In this document: piece after piece, positions 61,201 through 64,000 of the stretch
How the letters are laid out: each line of letters opens with the position of its first letter
How positions within the stretch are numbered: position 1 is the first letter of the stretch
Origin: Ascochyta rabiei
Lineage: Eukaryota; Ascomycota; Dothideomycetes; Pleosporales; Didymellaceae
NCBI RefSeq assembly: GCF_004011695.2
Contig: NC_082409.1
Location: 1,612,001-1,676,000, forward strand
Reading direction: 5' to 3'
Length of the DNA stretch: 64,000 nucleotides
Notes under the pieces: model-generated
Database searches by the model: none
What the model saw: the letters and a program-made list of their open reading frames with translations, nothing else
Told to the model about the DNA's origin: nothing
Translations under genes and position numbers: made by a program

Positions 61201-64000
61201 GTAACTCGATCAACTCGAACAACGCTTTCAATAGCCCAATCTTGTCTCCAGCACAACACAGACCACGCGGTGTGCATTTCGGTGACTCACCAGCAGTCTC
61301 TGAACCACAAGTTAAAGCGTCGAGTATGCCAAAGATCCAAATACAACTCGGTGAGGTGACGTTCCTGCTCAAAGGCCACAGTTGTGCTGTAAATCTTCAG
61401 ACGACGACTGTACGCATTGCAGTCCGTCAAAGCAACGTCCGCCTGAAGGTATCTGAAGTGCACATATCAGGGCCCTATTTAGACGCAGCTCAGAAAGGCG
61501 CATCCTTATTGGTCGATATCCAGGGAACCACTGCGAATTTTCTATTCGCACCCGAAGAGACTGATCTTGCAAGGCTGATCTCCTTGATCACCCCGTCAAA
61601 AGACCCATACGAGAACAACGAAGACATCTTGATCGACACTTTACTCCGACAACGACGCAAAGGTTCCGTTCTGAGAGTTGAGGTCAGCAGCCTAGGCGTT
61701 CGAGTGTCTGACCTCGAACAGATGCGCGCCTTCGAGGCGCTTGGAGCAGAGCTTGCTCGGTTGTCCAAAGTCACAAAATACTTGCCAGAGGACGATCGTC
61801 CTGGACTACTCACGCTGACATCTGTGCGCCAATTGGATGTTGGTGTTGCGATTAACGAAAAACTGGGCGATATTGCGGTTGCTGCGCAGAATGCTTCTGT
61901 CGCACATGTCGGCTTTCCTGCCTTGTTCGCGGTAGAAGTTGGCACTGCCTCGTTGAGACGAAAAGACGAGGTATTGATTCATGAGGTAGTCAGGCTGCGG
62001 CCGCAAGACCAACTACCCATGATCATGGTCAGGATAGTTGGCGATGAGCTGGAGCCTGTGGTTAAGGCAAAGCTTTTCAATCTCTGTGCCGAGTACAGAG
62101 TATCGACTGTTATGGCCGCGCTTGGCATCGGCGAGGATGGCACGGTCGAAGACATTGCTGTAGGCATTGCATCGAGCGTAGCAACCATCACAAGGTCCAA
62201 GTCACCAAAACCCATAAGCCGACAGTTGTCCCAAGCAAGCTCTCCCTCAGGCCCTATTGGAAAGCCTTTACAAGTTGATTTGCTGCTCAGAAGCTGCGCA
62301 ATTGGCCTGAACCCTCGGAATATATCTTCCAAAGGTTTGTTCGTCTTGACTGAAGCTCACCTAGACGGCAAACAGGCGAAGGACGATTACTCTGTAAATT
62401 TAGATCTGCGCAAAGCTTCGATACACGCTATCGACGACATCGCCCGGTTAGAAGAGGAGCACGAAGAGGCAACATCTCGCAGTACAACGCACGCGAATCC
62501 TCATTTGCAAGAGCTGAGCCGTATGGGTTATGTTTCGCTCAGCTCGATCTCCGCCGCCAAGGTTCTTGTGAATATTGCAGGTGATGGCAGAGATGTACCG
62601 CAACTCGTCAACGTTGTGTTCAAGAATGAACTCATCGTGCTTGAGTCTTGCGCCGATTCAACTCAGACGCTCATCGATGTTTTGAACGGTTTGCAGCCGC
62701 CAACTCCTCCATCCACTGCTGAACGATATCGCACCGTGGTTCCGCTGCAAGAGATGATGGAATCATTTACGGGTGATGCCATGCCTGCTCAAACAGAAGC
62801 TGAAGATGATGACTTCATGAGCAACGCAGACCTCGTCGAAGATGAAGTACCCACGAACCTTGAGTTTGTAGGGAGCATCTATAGCCAAGATTTGCCGACT
62901 AACGAAGAGATGGGCGACAGTATGCTAGATGAAGACGACCTTGGGGCGTTAGCGACTTCACCTGTTGTACGAGAGCGAGGCGACCGAGGACTCCTTGAAA
63001 GCTTCCAGGAGCAGTACGAAGTGAACAAGGGCGAGGACGATTTCGACTTCAGCACAGGCTACTTCAACGACTCAGACTCGGAACGCAAGGGCAAAGCTCG
63101 TAAATGGGACTCAACGCAGAATCAATATCACCTCACGAATGAGTTCAAGACTCCAGACGCGCCTCTCACGGTTAGTGTCCGCGACGTGAATATTATCTGG
63201 AACCTCTTCGATGGGTATGACTGGCCAAAGACCCGAAGCATCATCTCGCAAGCTGTGGACGATGTTGAAGCCCGTGCCGAAGAGCGACGGCGGAAACCCA
63301 GAGACGAAGATGAAGATGACGACTTTGTTGAGGAAGACTTTCTCTTCAATTCCGTCTGGATTGGTGTCCCTATCAAAGAGGAGAAGGGTACCCTCGCACG
63401 CCGCATCAACCACGACATCGATGACCTTGTTAGCGAGACAGGCAGTTACGCTACTTCGACTGCTACCAGATCAACTGGTGCAACCGCTCGCCCACGCAGT
63501 GAAACAACGTCTACTCGTCGTCGTCTGAAACTCGAGCGCAGCAAGCACAAGAAGATCGCATTTTCACTGATGGGTGTTGCGGTTGACCTGGTTGTGTTCC
63601 CACCTGATTCCGGTGAGACCCTGAACTCGATCGATGTGCGCGTTCAAGATTTCGAGATTTTCGATCATGTCCCAACCTCGACTTGGAAGAAGTTTATTAC
63701 ATGCGTGATCCCACCCAGTCAACGAGAGTTGGATCGGCCAATGATCAATCTGAACCTCCTCACCGTCAAGCCTATTACTGACCTTGCAGCTTCCGAGCTC
63801 GTTATTAGAGTAAGCACGTTTGAATCTGTTCGTTTCCAGTGGACTAAAAAACTACTAGGTCTCCGTTCTTCCACTTCGTCTGCATGTCGACCAAGATGCT
63901 CTTGACTTTATCACGCGCTTTTTTGAATTCAAAAACGACTCGGACGAGACACCCACTGTACCCTCCGAACAGCCTTTTATCCAACGTCTTGAAGTCAACG
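58219..64000 (+). CDS. ATG2: Autophagy-related protein 2 (lipid-transfer protein), 3'-truncated by window edge
   Basis: Three visible exons, 58219-58380, 58437-63809 and 63859-64000 (open), with introns of 56 and 49 bp; 1892 residues visible. The N terminus ([40 protein letters not shown]) is the chorein/VPS13-like lipid-entry module. A long acidic, Ser-rich insertion (about residues 130-560) follows, then the repeated beta-groove region that ends in this window with [20 protein letters not shown] and [20 protein letters not shown], typical Atg2 C-terminal sequences. Family role: with Atg18 and Atg9, moves phospholipid from the ER to the growing phagophore. The 3' intron keeps [12 protein letters not shown] in frame. 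Probably a few hundred residues lie beyond 64000. Confidence 0.95.

Overview
This window is nuclear DNA from a filamentous ascomycete, most likely a Dothideomycete of the Pleosporales type; that lineage call is an inference. The support is short spliceosomal introns (about 46-70 bp, GT..CTRAC..YAG), intron-bearing tRNAs, fungus-specific families (GWT1, Boi-type SH3-SAM-PH, STB6-like, GID-complex Rmd5, Swd1, Atg2), and a transposon mutated only by C-to-T/G-to-A transitions, the mark of repeat-induced point mutation (RIP). I recognise 16 protein-coding loci, 2 tRNAs, one dead DNA transposon, one tandem array and several microsatellite blocks. Exon coordinates were worked out by eye from splice signals, reading frame and family continuity.

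Layout. 1.1-9.7 kb: GWT1 (GPI-anchor inositol acyltransferase); a divergent pair of a 2-oxoglutarate/Fe(II) dioxygenase (-) and an ACS-type MFS transporter (+); a gene-poor 1.6 kb; a GT31-like type II glycosyltransferase. 10.0-11.1 kb: a mosaic of simple repeats. 11.2-20.2 kb: an acidic single-pass membrane protein of unknown function, a Boi1/2-type polarity protein, and divergent from it an SP-RING (PIAS/Siz/Zmiz-like) SUMO ligase. 20.8-23.6 kb: a repeat island with a three-copy 211-bp tandem array and a 1.85-kb Fot1/pogo element with 60-bp terminal inverted repeats, ending about 105 bp from the stop codon of an STB6-like gene. 23.7-28.3 kb: STB6-like (-) and RMD5 (+). 28.8 kb: tRNA-Glu(CTC). 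30-37.6 kb: RPB1 (-) and SWD1 (+) head to head. 37.9 kb: tRNA-Tyr(GTA). 38.4-39.7 kb: an ACC-synthase-like aminotransferase. 40.4-45.7 kb: a processive GT2 glucan/polysaccharide synthase-like gene (-) head to head with a membrane-anchored GH16 glucanase (+), a likely cell-wall module. 46-52.7 kb: a monocarboxylate-transporter-like MFS, a cysteine-rich unknown, and a large conserved fungal unknown (DUF7624-like). 52.7-55.6 kb is gene-poor. 55.6-64 kb: an ADGF/CECR1-type adenosine deaminase (-) and ATG2 (+), whose 3' end lies outside the window.

Most genes are housekeeping (Pol II, COMPASS, GID, autophagy, GPI anchoring, SUMO). The parts most worth a second look are the RIP island (all three expected catalytic Asp codons of the transposase now read Asn), the GT2/GH16 pair, two GC-AG introns with perfect GCAAGT donors (one invisible to open-frame gene finding), and the cysteine-rich unknown. 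I found no clearly new multi-gene system.
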